NCBI GenBank assembly: GCA_964652775.1
Contig: CAZZAM010000015.1
Coordinates: 10,224-74,223 of the forward strand
Length of the DNA: 64,000 nucleotides
Direction: 5' to 3'
Source: UBA11346 sp038060575
GTDB taxonomy: Bacteria > Planctomycetota > UBA11346
In this document: piece by piece, positions 17,579-26,788 of the stretch
Numbering within the stretch: the stretch's first letter is position 1
Layout: every line of letters starts with the position of its first letter
Translations under genes and position numbers: made by a program
The notes under the pieces: generated by a model
Told to the model about the DNA's origin: nothing
Databases searched by the model: none
What the model saw: only the letters and a program-made list of their open reading frames with translations

Positions 17579-18049
17579 TCAGGCACCCTTTTTCGCACCA
17601 AGGCCATCGTGCTCGCGCTGGATGCGCTTGGCTTCCATCAGTAAACGCGCGCACATCTCGATCGCGGTCAAATGACCCAGATGGCGCTTGTAGCACGCGC
17701 GCAACCGCTCGACAGCGAGCTGCACCAAGACATCGCGTGGGCAGGCAGTGGTCAGACGAACGCTCGCCTCTTCGAAGTGGCGGCCAAGCACCGAACTGCC
17801 CTTGCCGGTCGCAGCCGTCGCCCGGGGAATCAGGTGCAGGATGACACCGTAGGCAGCCACGACGGCAATCGCATTCGTGGTGGCCACCGTGCGTGCACGA
17901 AGCGCCTGACAGACGCCATCCAAGTCGCGTGCCTTCAGCGTGTGTGCCGTGGAATCAGAACGATCGACGATCACCACGCGACCGTCATCAAGACCGCCCT
18001 CCCAGGATACGCACTTGGGTGATGGGGCGGATGCAGAACTGCGCGGCAT
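17579..18049 (-). CDS. Short protein resembling the N-terminal domain of MtnA/eIF2B-type isomerases
   Basis: 156 residues from the ATG at 18049, chosen because GGAG lies 7 nt upstream; a longer frame to 18148 lacks support. The segment SWEGGLDDGRVVIVDRSD, then LDGVCQAL and TNAIAVVAAYGVILHL, resembles the N-terminal part of methylthioribose-1-phosphate isomerases, where the equivalent is an Asp-Gln near the start and VRGAPAIGIAAAYG. Family members are about 350 residues and carry the catalytic Cys and Asp in the C-terminal Rossmann domain, which is missing. So this is either a truncated relic or a small stand-alone domain with another role. The ribosome site and intact frame argue it is still translated. 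Confidence 0.5.
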   Translation of the reverse strand: MPRSSASAPSPKCVSWEGGLDDGRVVIVDRSDSTAHTLKARDLDGVCQALRARTVATTNAIAVVAAYGVILHLIPRATAATGKGSSVLGRHFEEASVRLTTACPRDVLVQLAVERLRACYKRHLGHLTAIEMCARLLMEAKRIQREHDGLGAKKGA

Positions 18050-18248
18050 AGGATGGCTCCGAACGTAACGTTGGGAAGCATGGGCCGCACGCAGCCGGGC
18101 GCAACCAAGGCGATCTGGAGAATGTCGGTCGGCGTATTGACTCAGCAATCACCGCTAGCCATAAGCTAAAGCCGTGACAAACGAACTGAACGGCGGCGGA
18201 AACGCGGGTGCGCGCACGGCCGTAGCAGCGCGCTTTTACGTCCGTTGT

Positions 18249-18737
18249 TCAACCCGGTGAGCGCGAAGCGGCCACCGGCAAGTGAACAAACGGGACATCA
18301 AGCAAGCCGCGACCCGAACCACCAGTTTCCTGGCGAACATGGGCACGAGCTGGTTGCCCATCGCCAACCGGTACAGGACGATTCCGTGCCGTGTCGTGGA
18401 TTACATGGCCGTTTGCAGGTGAAAATGCATCTGCACCGGCCACTGCGTTGGCTGGCTGTGCACTTGGCGCCACGGCAGATGACTGTTGTATGAGAACAAC
18501 ATGATGATCGCGCGACTGACCAACAGCCGCTGGTGGGTTGACTGGCATTGCACTTGGTTCGGCAACGTGCTTTTCAGCATGCGCGCCAGCAACCATGGGC
18601 TCGACAGGCACGACAAGCGAATTCCCGCTCACCGTCGTGGTCATTCGCGGTATCTGCCCTTGATTCGGTTTGGCAACAAAGCTCCCTGCGGTAATCACCA
18701 GCATCACAGCCACCAACCATGACCATCGTCGCTTCAC
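18249..18737 (-). CDS. Small single-pass membrane protein, hypothetical
   Basis: The frame starts at a GTG (18737) that overlaps the TGA of the upstream lipoprotein gene (GTGA) and runs 162 residues. A transmembrane helix follows a basic N-terminus (KRRWSWLVAVMLVITAGSFV). The remainder is low-complexity, rich in Val, Ala, Pro and His, with no recognised domain. Coupling to the lipoprotein gene is the main evidence that it is real. Function unknown. Confidence 0.5.
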   Translation of the reverse strand: MKRRWSWLVAVMLVITAGSFVAKPNQGQIPRMTTTVSGNSLVVPVEPMVAGAHAEKHVAEPSAMPVNPPAAVGQSRDHHVVLIQQSSAVAPSAQPANAVAGADAFSPANGHVIHDTARNRPVPVGDGQPARAHVRQETGGSGRGLLDVPFVHLPVAASRSPG

Positions 18738-20278
18738 TGGACGGTCCCGGACACCACGGTCCGTGACAGCAGATATCCAGCAGTCGGCGGAAAGTCGGTG
18801 AACTCGCGCGCGAGAACCAAGTTGGTGTAGGTATAGCCCAATTCGCCAGTACCCGGCTTCCAATACGTGCGTTGGACACCGGCCATGCTTGCGGAGCCAG
18901 TGGTCACATCGTATCCACCGGTCGGGTATGCTGAGGCAGCCGCACTATAGGTGCCATCAAATGCGAAAAGTCCCGTGGTTGCTCCGAAGGTCACATCATT
19001 GTGCTGAACCGAGGTCACCAACTGACCGGCGTGATTATAGGTTGCCAACAGCGCGGTCCCATCAGCGGGCGTGGCGGCTGGGAATACCGCAATCGGCGAG
19101 CCGGTGAAATACGTGCGTTCGGCCGCATCCACCACAGCGTCGGTGTTGTTGTCTTCCCAGAGTCCAACCCGGTAGATGATGCCGTCGCTTCCCATCGCCC
19201 ACCATACCGCCGAACGCTCGACCATGTCCATCGATGCTGAGACCGCCAATGAACTCGCCGTCACCGTGCGCGTCACCTTGATCGCTGGTACGCCGGAAGC
19301 GAGATACTCAACCTCATACTTGGTCGCGATGGACTCAACTGAGTTGCCCGACGTCACCGCCGGAGTTCCGCTGGGAGTGCCGCCAGGATACACCAACGGA
19401 TCCTGACTGCGCGTCACCGCAAGAGTTCCCGTACGTGTCGCCTGCCCCGATGATGGCATGCCCAGCCAGTGACCGGCCATGTCGGCACTCCAAGGACCAA
19501 CCGTCGGCAACACCGCCGTGCTGGTTGGCGGCAAGGCGTTGACCAGGATGCCACCCGAACTGGAAGTCACGGTCGCCGTACTGAGCGCACCGGCACCATC
19601 GAGTACCAGATCGACGGTAACTGTCGTATAGACCGGCCCGGCGGTCGTCACCGTCGCCTTGCCACGGAGAGCCGCGCCATTCGCCCGCAACGTCACGGCC
19701 ACGGTGTCGGTGCCGCCCGAGTCCGTCGTGCTGCCGCCATTCAAGTCCCACCAGCAGCGCCCCGCGCTGTCGACGAAGAGCTGACTGCTGTCGCTGAAGC
19801 CATGTTTCTTGATGAGTCCAGACGCGAGGGTTGGTGGAGTCTCAACTGTCGTGATCGCTGACTGTGCCGCTGCGGCTCCGACCTGCACACTCATGGTCAG
19901 GTCGGTGATCAAGCCGCTGCCATTAACGGCCAGCGTGTACGTTTCAGTGACCGTTGATGGGCCAGCAATGGTGTATGACCGCGTGGCGACATACGCACTG
20001 CCCGTCCAGGTGATCGGCACCGCCGTGGCAACCGCAACCAAACCACCACCGCCCTCGACCGACAGCTGGTCGGCGATGACCACCACGCGTAGCGTGTCTG
20101 AAACCACGTAGTTCGACAGGCCCGAAGATAGAACCACCGCCACACGCGCTTGATCAGGCAGCAGAGCCGTCGTCGTCGTCGTGGTTGAGGTAGAACTGCC
20201 ACCACCACATCCGGTCATAACCAGGGCGATCACCCAGATCACCGCAATGGGGAAAGTCGGCATGAATAGGTGGCGCAT
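18734..20278 (-). CDS. Large hypothetical lipoprotein
   Basis: 514 residues from the ATG at 20278, which has GGAGG 5 nt upstream; a longer frame to 20317 has none. A signal peptide ends in a lipobox (LVMTGC), followed by a Gly/Ser/Thr linker that would tether the protein to a membrane. The body is almost all beta, Thr/Val/Gly-rich, with repeated patterns (TYTLAVNGSGLITDLTMSV, TVDLVLDGAGALSTATV), like surface adhesins or sandwich proteins. No catalytic motif seen. It is followed by a coupled small membrane protein. Confidence 0.75.
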   Translation of the reverse strand: MRHLFMPTFPIAVIWVIALVMTGCGGGSSTSTTTTTTALLPDQARVAVVLSSGLSNYVVSDTLRVVVIADQLSVEGGGGLVAVATAVPITWTGSAYVATRSYTIAGPSTVTETYTLAVNGSGLITDLTMSVQVGAAAAQSAITTVETPPTLASGLIKKHGFSDSSQLFVDSAGRCWWDLNGGSTTDSGGTDTVAVTLRANGAALRGKATVTTAGPVYTTVTVDLVLDGAGALSTATVTSSSGGILVNALPPTSTAVLPTVGPWSADMAGHWLGMPSSGQATRTGTLAVTRSQDPLVYPGGTPSGTPAVTSGNSVESIATKYEVEYLASGVPAIKVTRTVTASSLAVSASMDMVERSAVWWAMGSDGIIYRVGLWEDNNTDAVVDAAERTYFTGSPIAVFPAATPADGTALLATYNHAGQLVTSVQHNDVTFGATTGLFAFDGTYSAAASAYPTGGYDVTTGSASMAGVQRTYWKPGTGELGYTYTNLVLAREFTDFPPTAGYLLSRTVVSGTVQ

Positions 20279-20341
20279 CGGAACCTCCGCGGCCAGTCTG
20301 TGGCGCTCTGTCCCCACACAACGCCCAGTCGTGCGAACCCC

Positions 20342-21475
20342 TCAGTTGGCGGCGCGCACCTGATCAGCAAAACGCTGGAACAGATAGAGCGGATCAGCCG
20401 GGCCGGGGGACGCCTCAGGATGATATTGCACCGAGAATTGCCGCTTGGTCGTGTGTTCGATACCGGCGCAGGTGGTGTCGTTGAGATTGAGGTGACTCAT
20501 ACGGACACCAGCCGGCAGCGACGTGGGATCGACCGCGAAGCCGTGGTTGTGGCTGGCGATCTCGACCTTGCCGTCACTCAGGCGCTTGATCGGGTGATTC
20601 GCGCCGCGATGGCCGAACTTCAGCTTGTAGGTCGTCGCGCCGTAACTCAGGCCGAGAATCTGGTGACCAAGGCAAATGCCGAACACGGGAATATCGGTCG
20701 CGATCAGTTTCTTCACGGTCGCAATCGTGGAGGTAACTGCCGCTGGATCGCCGGGGCCGTTCGAAAGGAACACGCCACGCGGCTTGAGCGCGAGGATCGC
20801 CTCGGCCGAGGTTGAACTCGGCACGACGCGCACCTTGAAGCCGCACGACACCAGCAAACGCAGAATATTGCGCTTCACACCGCAATCGATCGCAACCACC
20901 AGCGGATTGCCTTCGAGCTTCGGCCACGCCACCGCAGAACCGAAGCGCTTCGGCTCGGACGGCTCAGTCCAATCGTAGGCCTGCGTGCACGACACGACGC
21001 TCGCAAGATCGAGGCCAGCCATCGACGGCGCCGCCTTGACCATTGCAATCAGCTCTGCATCCGTGCGGTCTTCGCTTGAGATCACCGCGTTGACCACGCC
21101 GGTGACGCGCAACTTGCGCGTGATCGCCCGCGTATCGACGCCATCAATCGCGACGATCTTGCTGCGTTTGAGAAAATCCGGCAGCGACTCAACCGAACGG
21201 AAGTTCGACGGCACCTCGCAGCAATCGCGCATGACGAAGCCGCTGACCTGCGCGCGGTCACTCTCCATGTCCTCAGGCGAGATCCCGTAGTTGCCGATCT
21301 CGGGATAGGTCATGGTCACGATCTGCCCGCGATAACTCGGATCGGTGAGCACTTCCTGATAGCCCGTCATCCCAGTATTGAACACCGCTTCGCCCGGCGT
21401 CGTCCCAACCGCGCCGACCGAGCGGCCACGGAAGATGGTGCCATCAGCAAAGACCAGACGGGCGGGAGTCGGCAT
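20342..21475 (-). CDS. carA: Carbamoyl-phosphate synthase small subunit (glutaminase)
   Basis: 377 residues from the ATG at 21475 (GAGG 6 nt upstream); the extended frame to 21850 crosses an inverted repeat and is not coding. N-terminal CarA domain: LVFADGTIFRGRSVGA, GEAVFNTGMTGYQEVLTDPSY. Class I amidotransferase domain: VVAIDCGVKRNILR, FLSNGPGDPAA, nucleophile Cys in FGICLGHQILGL, His-Glu pair in YHPEASPGPAD. It hydrolyses glutamine and passes ammonia to CarB for arginine and pyrimidine synthesis. carB is not adjacent, so the operon is split here. Confidence 0.97.
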   Translation of the reverse strand: MPTPARLVFADGTIFRGRSVGAVGTTPGEAVFNTGMTGYQEVLTDPSYRGQIVTMTYPEIGNYGISPEDMESDRAQVSGFVMRDCCEVPSNFRSVESLPDFLKRSKIVAIDGVDTRAITRKLRVTGVVNAVISSEDRTDAELIAMVKAAPSMAGLDLASVVSCTQAYDWTEPSEPKRFGSAVAWPKLEGNPLVVAIDCGVKRNILRLLVSCGFKVRVVPSSTSAEAILALKPRGVFLSNGPGDPAAVTSTIATVKKLIATDIPVFGICLGHQILGLSYGATTYKLKFGHRGANHPIKRLSDGKVEIASHNHGFAVDPTSLPAGVRMSHLNLNDTTCAGIEHTTKRQFSVQYHPEASPGPADPLYLFQRFADQVRAAN

Positions 21476-21535
21476 AAGCACCTCGAGGATCGGGCGGGAG
21501 TGTTGCGGATCGGAAGCGGAGGCAACAGCGAAAGT

Positions 21536-21632
21536 AAGGCAGAAGGAAGAAGGCAGAATGATGAAAACTGGACCACGACGCACCACGTTGTTCCCGAGCG
21601 TTTTCTGCATTCTTCCTTCTTCCTTCTCCCTT
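21536..21632. repeat. Imperfect 32-bp inverted repeat of AGAAGGAAGAAGG type
   Basis: The left arm (21536-21567) and right arm (21601-21632) are reverse complements at about 28 of 32 positions, both built of purine triplet units such as AAGAAGG. It lies in the divergent spacer between carA and folK, so it is transcribed in neither gene's 3' end; the promoters of both must flank or overlap it. Confidence 0.8.
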
Positions 21633-21652
21633 TCTCCCGCCACCCTTCCCCC

Positions 21653-22123
21653 ATGCGCTACGCGATCGGTCTCGGCGGAAACCTCGGCGATGTGCCAGCA
21701 ACCGCCGCCCGCGCTGCCAAGCTCCTGGCTGCCGAGGGCGTCACCGTCGTTGCCGAAGCCCCGTGGCTGATCACCGAACCGGTCGGCGGACCGGCCCAAC
21801 CGAGATTCCACAACAGCGCCTGGATCGTCGCGACCGGACTCGGCCCACACGGATTACTCGCCGCGCTGCAACGCACCGAAACCACCTGCGGTCGCACCCG
21901 CGAGGTGGTGTGGGGGCCGCGAACGCTCGATTTGGATTTGCTACTCAGTGAAGATGGCGGTCAGGTCACAAGTGCCGTGCTGACGCTACCGCATCCACGA
22001 CTGCATGAGCGACCGTTTGCGCTGCGACCGCTGGCGGTGATCGCTGCGAACTGGCGGCATCCCCTACTTGGACCGACCATGGCGGAATTAGCCGCGAGGG
22101 AATTGGGCCATCTCCGTAGGTAG
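21653..22123 (+). CDS. folK: 2-amino-4-hydroxy-6-hydroxymethyldihydropteridine pyrophosphokinase (HPPK)
   Basis: 156 residues, about the usual length. HPPK hallmarks in order: IGLGGNLGDVPA near the N-terminus, PRFHNSAWIVATGLGP (pterin pocket), TCGRTREVVWGPRTLDLDLLL (ATP/Mg site with the Arg and Asp pair) and LPHPRLHERPFALRPL. It transfers pyrophosphate from ATP to the pterin in folate synthesis. The ATG at 21653 has no Shine-Dalgarno; the upstream stretch is pyrimidine-rich because it is the arm of an inverted repeat. Translation may start leaderless or rely on another feature. Confidence 0.93.
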   Translation: MRYAIGLGGNLGDVPATAARAAKLLAAEGVTVVAEAPWLITEPVGGPAQPRFHNSAWIVATGLGPHGLLAALQRTETTCGRTREVVWGPRTLDLDLLLSEDGGQVTSAVLTLPHPRLHERPFALRPLAVIAANWRHPLLGPTMAELAARELGHLRR

Positions 22124-22228
22124 GGCTCAAAAAGTTTCCGTTACGTTTTCTGCTGACCCACGTCGTGTAGGACACCTGATCGCTAACATCGTGGCGCAGC
22201 ATGCGCAGTTCGAACTGCGGCGCTTGCC

Positions 22229-22867
22229 TCAATCGTACCCGCTATGTGCCGCCTTCCATCCAGCAACGAACAGCAATATCGGACCCGCTAGGAGCACCAC
22301 CCAGCCGAAGCCGAGGCCAATGTCCATACTCGGCATCAGATCTCTCGTTGGTCCATCGAACACTCCGCCAAAGAACCGGCTCACTTCGTCGAGCTTGGAA
22401 TGCGTCCAGACCAGGTCGATCAGATGCATGAGCAAGAGAATTGCTCCAATCCGGTAGAGCAGCCGGCAGGTGTTGATGAAAAAGAACACCATCGCCAGTA
22501 CACCGCCGATGATGCTGCACATCGCAAACATCTTGCTCACGAGCATCTGGTTGGCGCTCACATGCACAGCCTGTAGCACAGGCAGAAACGGCCCGACGAT
22601 GAGGCAGGCAGCGCCGAGAAAGAGAAATGGCGCAGGATGATCAAGCAACTCCGCAGCGCCCGGACCAGCGCTGCGCACGGGATCGATCTCCTGCGGCGTC
22701 GGCTCCCAGCCGAGTGCTCTCACCTGAGCTTCGGCATCGGCGAGTGAACGCGCTTCGATCTGAAACGATCGGCTGCCGCCACCTGCTTTTTTTGCTGCGA
22801 TCGTGAAGGTTGCCATGACTTCGTATAGCAATGGACCGTGACTTTTTCCATAGGCTTTTGTTGGCAT
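22229..22867 (-). CDS. Multi-pass membrane protein, hypothetical
   Basis: 212 residues. The first 70 form a soluble domain (TIAAKKAGGGSRSFQIEARS, then LADAEAQVRALGW) that looks like a short beta-alpha module. Four hydrophobic helices follow (about 80-100, 108-130, 135-150, 185-205). GGAGG lies about 10 nt before the ATG at 22867; an internal ATG at 22816 is a possible alternative that starts the soluble domain. No family recognised. It lies between folK and ffh, divergent from ffh. Confidence 0.65.
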   Translation of the reverse strand: MPTKAYGKSHGPLLYEVMATFTIAAKKAGGGSRSFQIEARSLADAEAQVRALGWEPTPQEIDPVRSAGPGAAELLDHPAPFLFLGAACLIVGPFLPVLQAVHVSANQMLVSKMFAMCSIIGGVLAMVFFFINTCRLLYRIGAILLLMHLIDLVWTHSKLDEVSRFFGGVFDGPTRDLMPSMDIGLGFGWVVLLAGPILLFVAGWKAAHSGYD

Positions 22868-22964
22868 CCGACCGCACCCTCCGTCCTACCTCCGATGTGG
22901 TAATTCTAACTCCTCGCCTATCTTCCTCCCCGGCTCCCGTCAGTGCCTGACCCGCAAGGGTCCC

Positions 22965-24431
22965 ATGTTTGAATTTATTTCTGAGCGCATCACCGGTGCA
23001 TTCGACCGCCTGCGCAAGCATCAGCACCTGACCCCGGATAACATCCGCGATGGCTTGCTCGATGTCCGCCGCGCGCTGCTCGAAGCCGACGTCGCGGTTG
23101 ATGTGGTACGTGATTTTCTTGGCAAGGTCGAAGCCAAGGCGATCGGTCAGCAGACCGTGCAAGGCGTCGCGCCAGCACAACAAGTCGTGCAGGTGGTACA
23201 CGACGAGCTGATCGCGCTGATGGGCGCTGGCGACAGTGAGATCCCCTTCGCGAAAGATGGCCCAACCGTCATCCTGATGGCCGGTCTGCAAGGCTCAGGC
23301 AAGACAACCACCTGCGCCAAGCTGGCGAAGCTGCTTGGTGAAAACGGCAAGCGCTCGCTGCTGGTCGCCGCCGACCTCCAACGTCCGGCCGCTGTTGAAC
23401 AGCTCAAGATTCTTGGCGAACAAATCGGCGTGCCGGTGTTCTTCCAGCCTGGCATAAAAGCACCGGAACTCTGCGCGCGCGGTGTTGAGCAGGCACGTCT
23501 TGATAATCGCGACGTGGTGATTCTTGATACTGCCGGTCGTTTGCACATCGACGACGCGCTGATGGCCGAAGTCGCCGAGATCCACGCGCGCACCAAGCCA
23601 CACCAAACCTACCTCGTCGTCGATGCGATGACCGGTCAGGACGCGGTGAATTCGTCAAAGGCGTTCCACGAACGCCTCGCGCTGGATGGCGTGGTCGTAA
23701 CCAAGCTCGATGGCGATGCCCGTGGTGGCGCGATCGTCAGTCTGCGTCACGTCGTTGGCCGCCCGATTAAGTTCGTCGGCGTCAGCGAAAAGATGGACGG
23801 TCTGCAGGCATTCCATCCCGATCGCTACGCGCGCCGCATCTTGGGCATGGGCGACATCCTGACCTTCGTCGAGCGCGCCCAGAGCGCGGTGGACGAAAAG
23901 CAGGCCCAGCAGATCGAGGAGCGCATCCTCAAGAACAAGTTCGACCTCGGTGATTTCAAAGAACAGCTCCGCGCGATCGCCAAGATGGGTTCACTCAAGG
24001 ATCTCCTCGGTCTCATCCCCGGCATCGGCAATAAATTCGCCAACATGCCAATCGATGAAAAGGTGTTTAAGCGCTACAGCGTGATCATCGATTCGATGAC
24101 CTTGTGGGAACGCAGCCATCCCGACCTCATCGACATGAGCCGCCGTCGCCGCATCGCGATGGGTGCTGGTGCCAACACCAACGAAGTGCAAACGCTGCTC
24201 AAGAACTTCGAGATGATGAAAAAGATGATGGGCAAGATGGGCGACATCAAAGACATGGCCGGCAAATTGCCCGGCCCCGACGAGATGACGCCAGAAGCGC
24301 TGGCAAATCCCGGCGCGTTCATGCCCAACCCAAACAAACTGTTCCAAAGCCGCGAAGACAAGGAAGCGCTCAAGCGTTACCGTGCAGAGCGAAAGAAGAA
24401 GGCGAAGATGAAGAAGGCATCGCGGCGTTGA
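22965..24431 (+). CDS. ffh: Signal recognition particle protein Ffh (SRP54)
   Basis: 488 residues with N, G and M domains in order. N domain: FEFISERITGAFDRLR. G domain: G1 GLQGSGKTTTCAKLA, G3 VVILDTAGRLHIDD, G4 TKLDGDARGG. The M domain (about 330-460) has a methionine-rich hydrophobic groove (MMKKMMGKMGDIKDMAG) that binds signal sequences, then a Lys-rich tail. It forms SRP with 4.5S RNA and delivers nascent membrane and exported proteins to FtsY. AAGGG stands a few bases before the ATG. The usual rpsP neighbour is absent here. Confidence 0.97.
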   Translation: MFEFISERITGAFDRLRKHQHLTPDNIRDGLLDVRRALLEADVAVDVVRDFLGKVEAKAIGQQTVQGVAPAQQVVQVVHDELIALMGAGDSEIPFAKDGPTVILMAGLQGSGKTTTCAKLAKLLGENGKRSLLVAADLQRPAAVEQLKILGEQIGVPVFFQPGIKAPELCARGVEQARLDNRDVVILDTAGRLHIDDALMAEVAEIHARTKPHQTYLVVDAMTGQDAVNSSKAFHERLALDGVVVTKLDGDARGGAIVSLRHVVGRPIKFVGVSEKMDGLQAFHPDRYARRILGMGDILTFVERAQSAVDEKQAQQIEERILKNKFDLGDFKEQLRAIAKMGSLKDLLGLIPGIGNKFANMPIDEKVFKRYSVIIDSMTLWERSHPDLIDMSRRRRIAMGAGANTNEVQTLLKNFEMMKKMMGKMGDIKDMAGKLPGPDEMTPEALANPGAFMPNPNKLFQSREDKEALKRYRAERKKKAKMKKASRR

Positions 24432-24462
24432 CGCTAATCGTAGATCGTACATAGAGATCATC

Positions 24463-25167
24463 ATGCAGAATACCACGAACGAACTGGGGCAATCACTCGG
24501 CTTTCCACTGCCGAGTTGGAAACCGCCAGCAGCACCGTCGCGCGAGTCGATGGCGGGTCGCTTCTGCCGCTTGGAGCCGCTCAATCCCAGCCTGCACGCC
24601 GAAGCGCTATACCACGCCAACAGACTCGACACCGACGGACGAATGTGGACCTATCTGCCCTACGGACCATTCGAGTCCCTGGACAGTTACCGTGCGTGGA
24701 CCGAGACCATGGCGCGCGGCGATGATCCGCTATTTTTCACGATCATCGACCTAGCGACCAAGAAACCCGTTGGTGTCGCCAGCTACATGCGCATCGATCC
24801 TGTTGTTGGATTGATCGAAGTCGGACACCTCGGCTATTCGCCGCTGCTGCAGCGCACGCCGGCGGCGACCGAAGCCATGTATCTGATGATGGAGCACATC
24901 TTCGCACTTGGTTACCGTCGCTACGAATGGAAATGCCACTCGCTGAACGCGCCGTCGCGCGTCGCGGCTGAACGTCTGGGCTTCACCTTTGAAGGCGTTT
25001 TTCGCCAAGCCACCATCGTCAAAGGACGTAACCGCGACACGGCGTGGTATTCAATCATCGACAGCGAGTGGCCCACGCGCCGCGCTGCCTTTCAACGCTG
25101 GTTGCGCCCTGAGAATTTCGATAAGGACGGCAAGCAACGCGAACGGCTTGCGGAATTTTCAAAATAG
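24463..25167 (+). CDS. GNAT family N-acetyltransferase (RimJ/RimL type)
   Basis: 234 residues. The acetyltransferase fold is seen from GRFCRLEPLNPSLHAEALY through the beta4 region VASYMRIDPVVGLIEVGHL, the acetyl-CoA loop region around LGYSPLLQRTPAATEAMYL, and RYEWKCHSLNAPSRVAAERL followed by GFTFEGVFRQATIVKGRNRD. These match the RimJ/RimL and spermidine-acetyltransferase-like branch. The substrate (protein N-terminus, amino acid or small molecule) cannot be told. It begins 31 bp after ffh and could be co-transcribed. Confidence 0.9.
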   Translation: MQNTTNELGQSLGFPLPSWKPPAAPSRESMAGRFCRLEPLNPSLHAEALYHANRLDTDGRMWTYLPYGPFESLDSYRAWTETMARGDDPLFFTIIDLATKKPVGVASYMRIDPVVGLIEVGHLGYSPLLQRTPAATEAMYLMMEHIFALGYRRYEWKCHSLNAPSRVAAERLGFTFEGVFRQATIVKGRNRDTAWYSIIDSEWPTRRAAFQRWLRPENFDKDGKQRERLAEFSK

Positions 25168-25275
25168 ACGCCGAAAGGTTCGGCAACTCCGGTAAAAACC
25201 GTTGTTCTGACGCAACACTCGACGCCGCGCCCACCGGCCATTGCATGCACAACACCACTGATTACTCATGGTGGC

Positions 25276-25491
25276 ATGGACCTGCATAAACTAAGCAAGA
25301 TATGCTTTACGATCTGCGTTGTCTGCATCGTCCTTGGCGTCGTTCTTGCCTTGGTGTGCATTTGGGGTGACGTCAAGGACGCCGTCATGTGGAAGGCCGG
25401 TCTCACCGTCGCCGTCTTCTTCGGCGCTTCACTGCTCACGATGAACGTGATCAAAGCACTTGGCTCGCGAACAAAGGATTCCCAGGAGTGA
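25276..25491 (+). CDS. Small two-helix membrane protein
   Basis: 71 residues with two hydrophobic helices (about 9-30, ICFTICVVCIVLGVVLALVCI, and 40-60, AGLTVAVFFGASLLTM) joined by a short acidic loop, ending in a polar tail. No recognised family; YiaA/B-like small membrane proteins have this plan. Ends 50 bp before the start of the maturase. Confidence 0.55.
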   Translation: MDLHKLSKICFTICVVCIVLGVVLALVCIWGDVKDAVMWKAGLTVAVFFGASLLTMNVIKALGSRTKDSQE

Positions 25492-25540
25492 GCCTCGTAC
25501 TGAATACCTTAGTCATGCTGAACACCCAACGGCCGCAGCG

Positions 25541-26788
25541 ATGAGTCGGCAATCCGCAGGCGTCGTGTCCTCCGCCGGATTTTCGGTCATGGCGAAACCG
25601 GTTGGCCCCGCGTGTAACCTCGACTGCTCGTATTGTTATTATGTGCGGAAGAGCGGACTTGGTGGCAGCACCTCCGCACCGGCGCGCATGTCGGACGCAC
25701 AACTCGAAACCTACATTCGTGGCTACATCGCGGCCAGCCCGGACCCGACCGTGACCTTCGCCTGGCAGGGTGGCGAGCCGACGCTCTTGGGTGTCGATTG
25801 GTTCCGGCGCATGGTTGAGCTGCAACAGCGCCTCTGCCCACCAGGGCGACGAATCGACAACGCCCTGCAAACCAACGGCACCAAATTGGACGATGCATGG
25901 GGAACATTTCTGAAAGAACACCAATTCCTGGTTGGCATCTCGCTGGATGGACCGGCCGAACTGCATGATCCCTACCGCATCAACAAGGGCGGTGGCCCTT
26001 CTCACGCCGCAGCGATGAACGGCATCGCCGTGTTGCGCAAGTACGGCGTTGAGTTCAACACGCTGACCACGGTGAATCGACTCAATCAGGATCACGGCAA
26101 GGCCGTCTATAACTTTCTGGTCAAAGAAGCCGGCAGTCGGCATCTCCAATTCATTCCCATCGTCGAGCGACGTTTGCCAGACGGCAGCGACGCCGGTCCA
26201 CCACCGCTTGATCGTCGCGACGAGCGACCCTGGCGCCTGAGTCCCGACAGTGCGACCGGTCAGGGCTGGGGCACATTCCTGTGCGACGTGTTCGATACGT
26301 GGATCGCCCATGACGTTGGTCGCGTTTTCTTCTACGCCGTCGAATCCACGTTGTCGACCATGGTGCGCGGTTACTCAGGAATATGCGTCCATGATCAGAC
26401 CTGCGGCCGGGCGGTCGTGATCGAACGCGACGGCGCGGTCTATAGTTGCGATCATTACGTGTATCCCGAGTGGCGCATCGGCGACATCGGAGCGCAGGGT
26501 TTTGTTGAGATGATCGACTCACCATTCCAGCGCCAATTCGGCAACGACAAAGAAGATCGGCTGCCATCGCAATGCCGCACTTGCCCTGTACTCACATTTT
26601 GTAACGGCGGTTGTCCTAAGCACCGCTTCGCCACCACGGCAGATGGATCACCAGGACTCAACTACCTGTGTGCTGGTTATCATCGCTACTTCACGCATGT
26701 GCGCGCGCCATTGCAGGCGGTGGCGCAGGCCCTCACCCAGGGCAAGGACCCACGTAGTGCAGCCAAAGCGTGGCGGCGACGATCATGA
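25541..26788 (+). CDS. Anaerobic sulfatase maturase (radical SAM, SPASM)
   Basis: 415 residues from the ATG at 25541; a longer frame to 25460 overlaps the preceding gene. Radical SAM cluster: Cys25, Cys29, Cys32 in PACNLDCSYCYY. TFAWQGGEPTLLG and LQTNGTKLDDAW are the family's next motifs. The C-terminal SPASM region with auxiliary-cluster cysteines is visible (VYSCDHYVYPEWRIGDIG, then QCRTCPVLTFCNGGCPKHRF). The enzyme oxidises a Cys or Ser of sulfatases to formylglycine. No sulfatase lies in the window, so it would act on enzymes encoded elsewhere. Its stop overlaps the next radical SAM gene. Confidence 0.93.
   Translation: MSRQSAGVVSSAGFSVMAKPVGPACNLDCSYCYYVRKSGLGGSTSAPARMSDAQLETYIRGYIAASPDPTVTFAWQGGEPTLLGVDWFRRMVELQQRLCPPGRRIDNALQTNGTKLDDAWGTFLKEHQFLVGISLDGPAELHDPYRINKGGGPSHAAAMNGIAVLRKYGVEFNTLTTVNRLNQDHGKAVYNFLVKEAGSRHLQFIPIVERRLPDGSDAGPPPLDRRDERPWRLSPDSATGQGWGTFLCDVFDTWIAHDVGRVFFYAVESTLSTMVRGYSGICVHDQTCGRAVVIERDGAVYSCDHYVYPEWRIGDIGAQGFVEMIDSPFQRQFGNDKEDRLPSQCRTCPVLTFCNGGCPKHRFATTADGSPGLNYLCAGYHRYFTHVRAPLQAVAQALTQGKDPRSAAKAWRRRS

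Noticed and set aside
25168..25275. Terminator GCCGAA-AGG-TTCGGC after the GNAT gene
   Set aside because: A 6-bp stem with a short loop and no T-tract; too weak to list.
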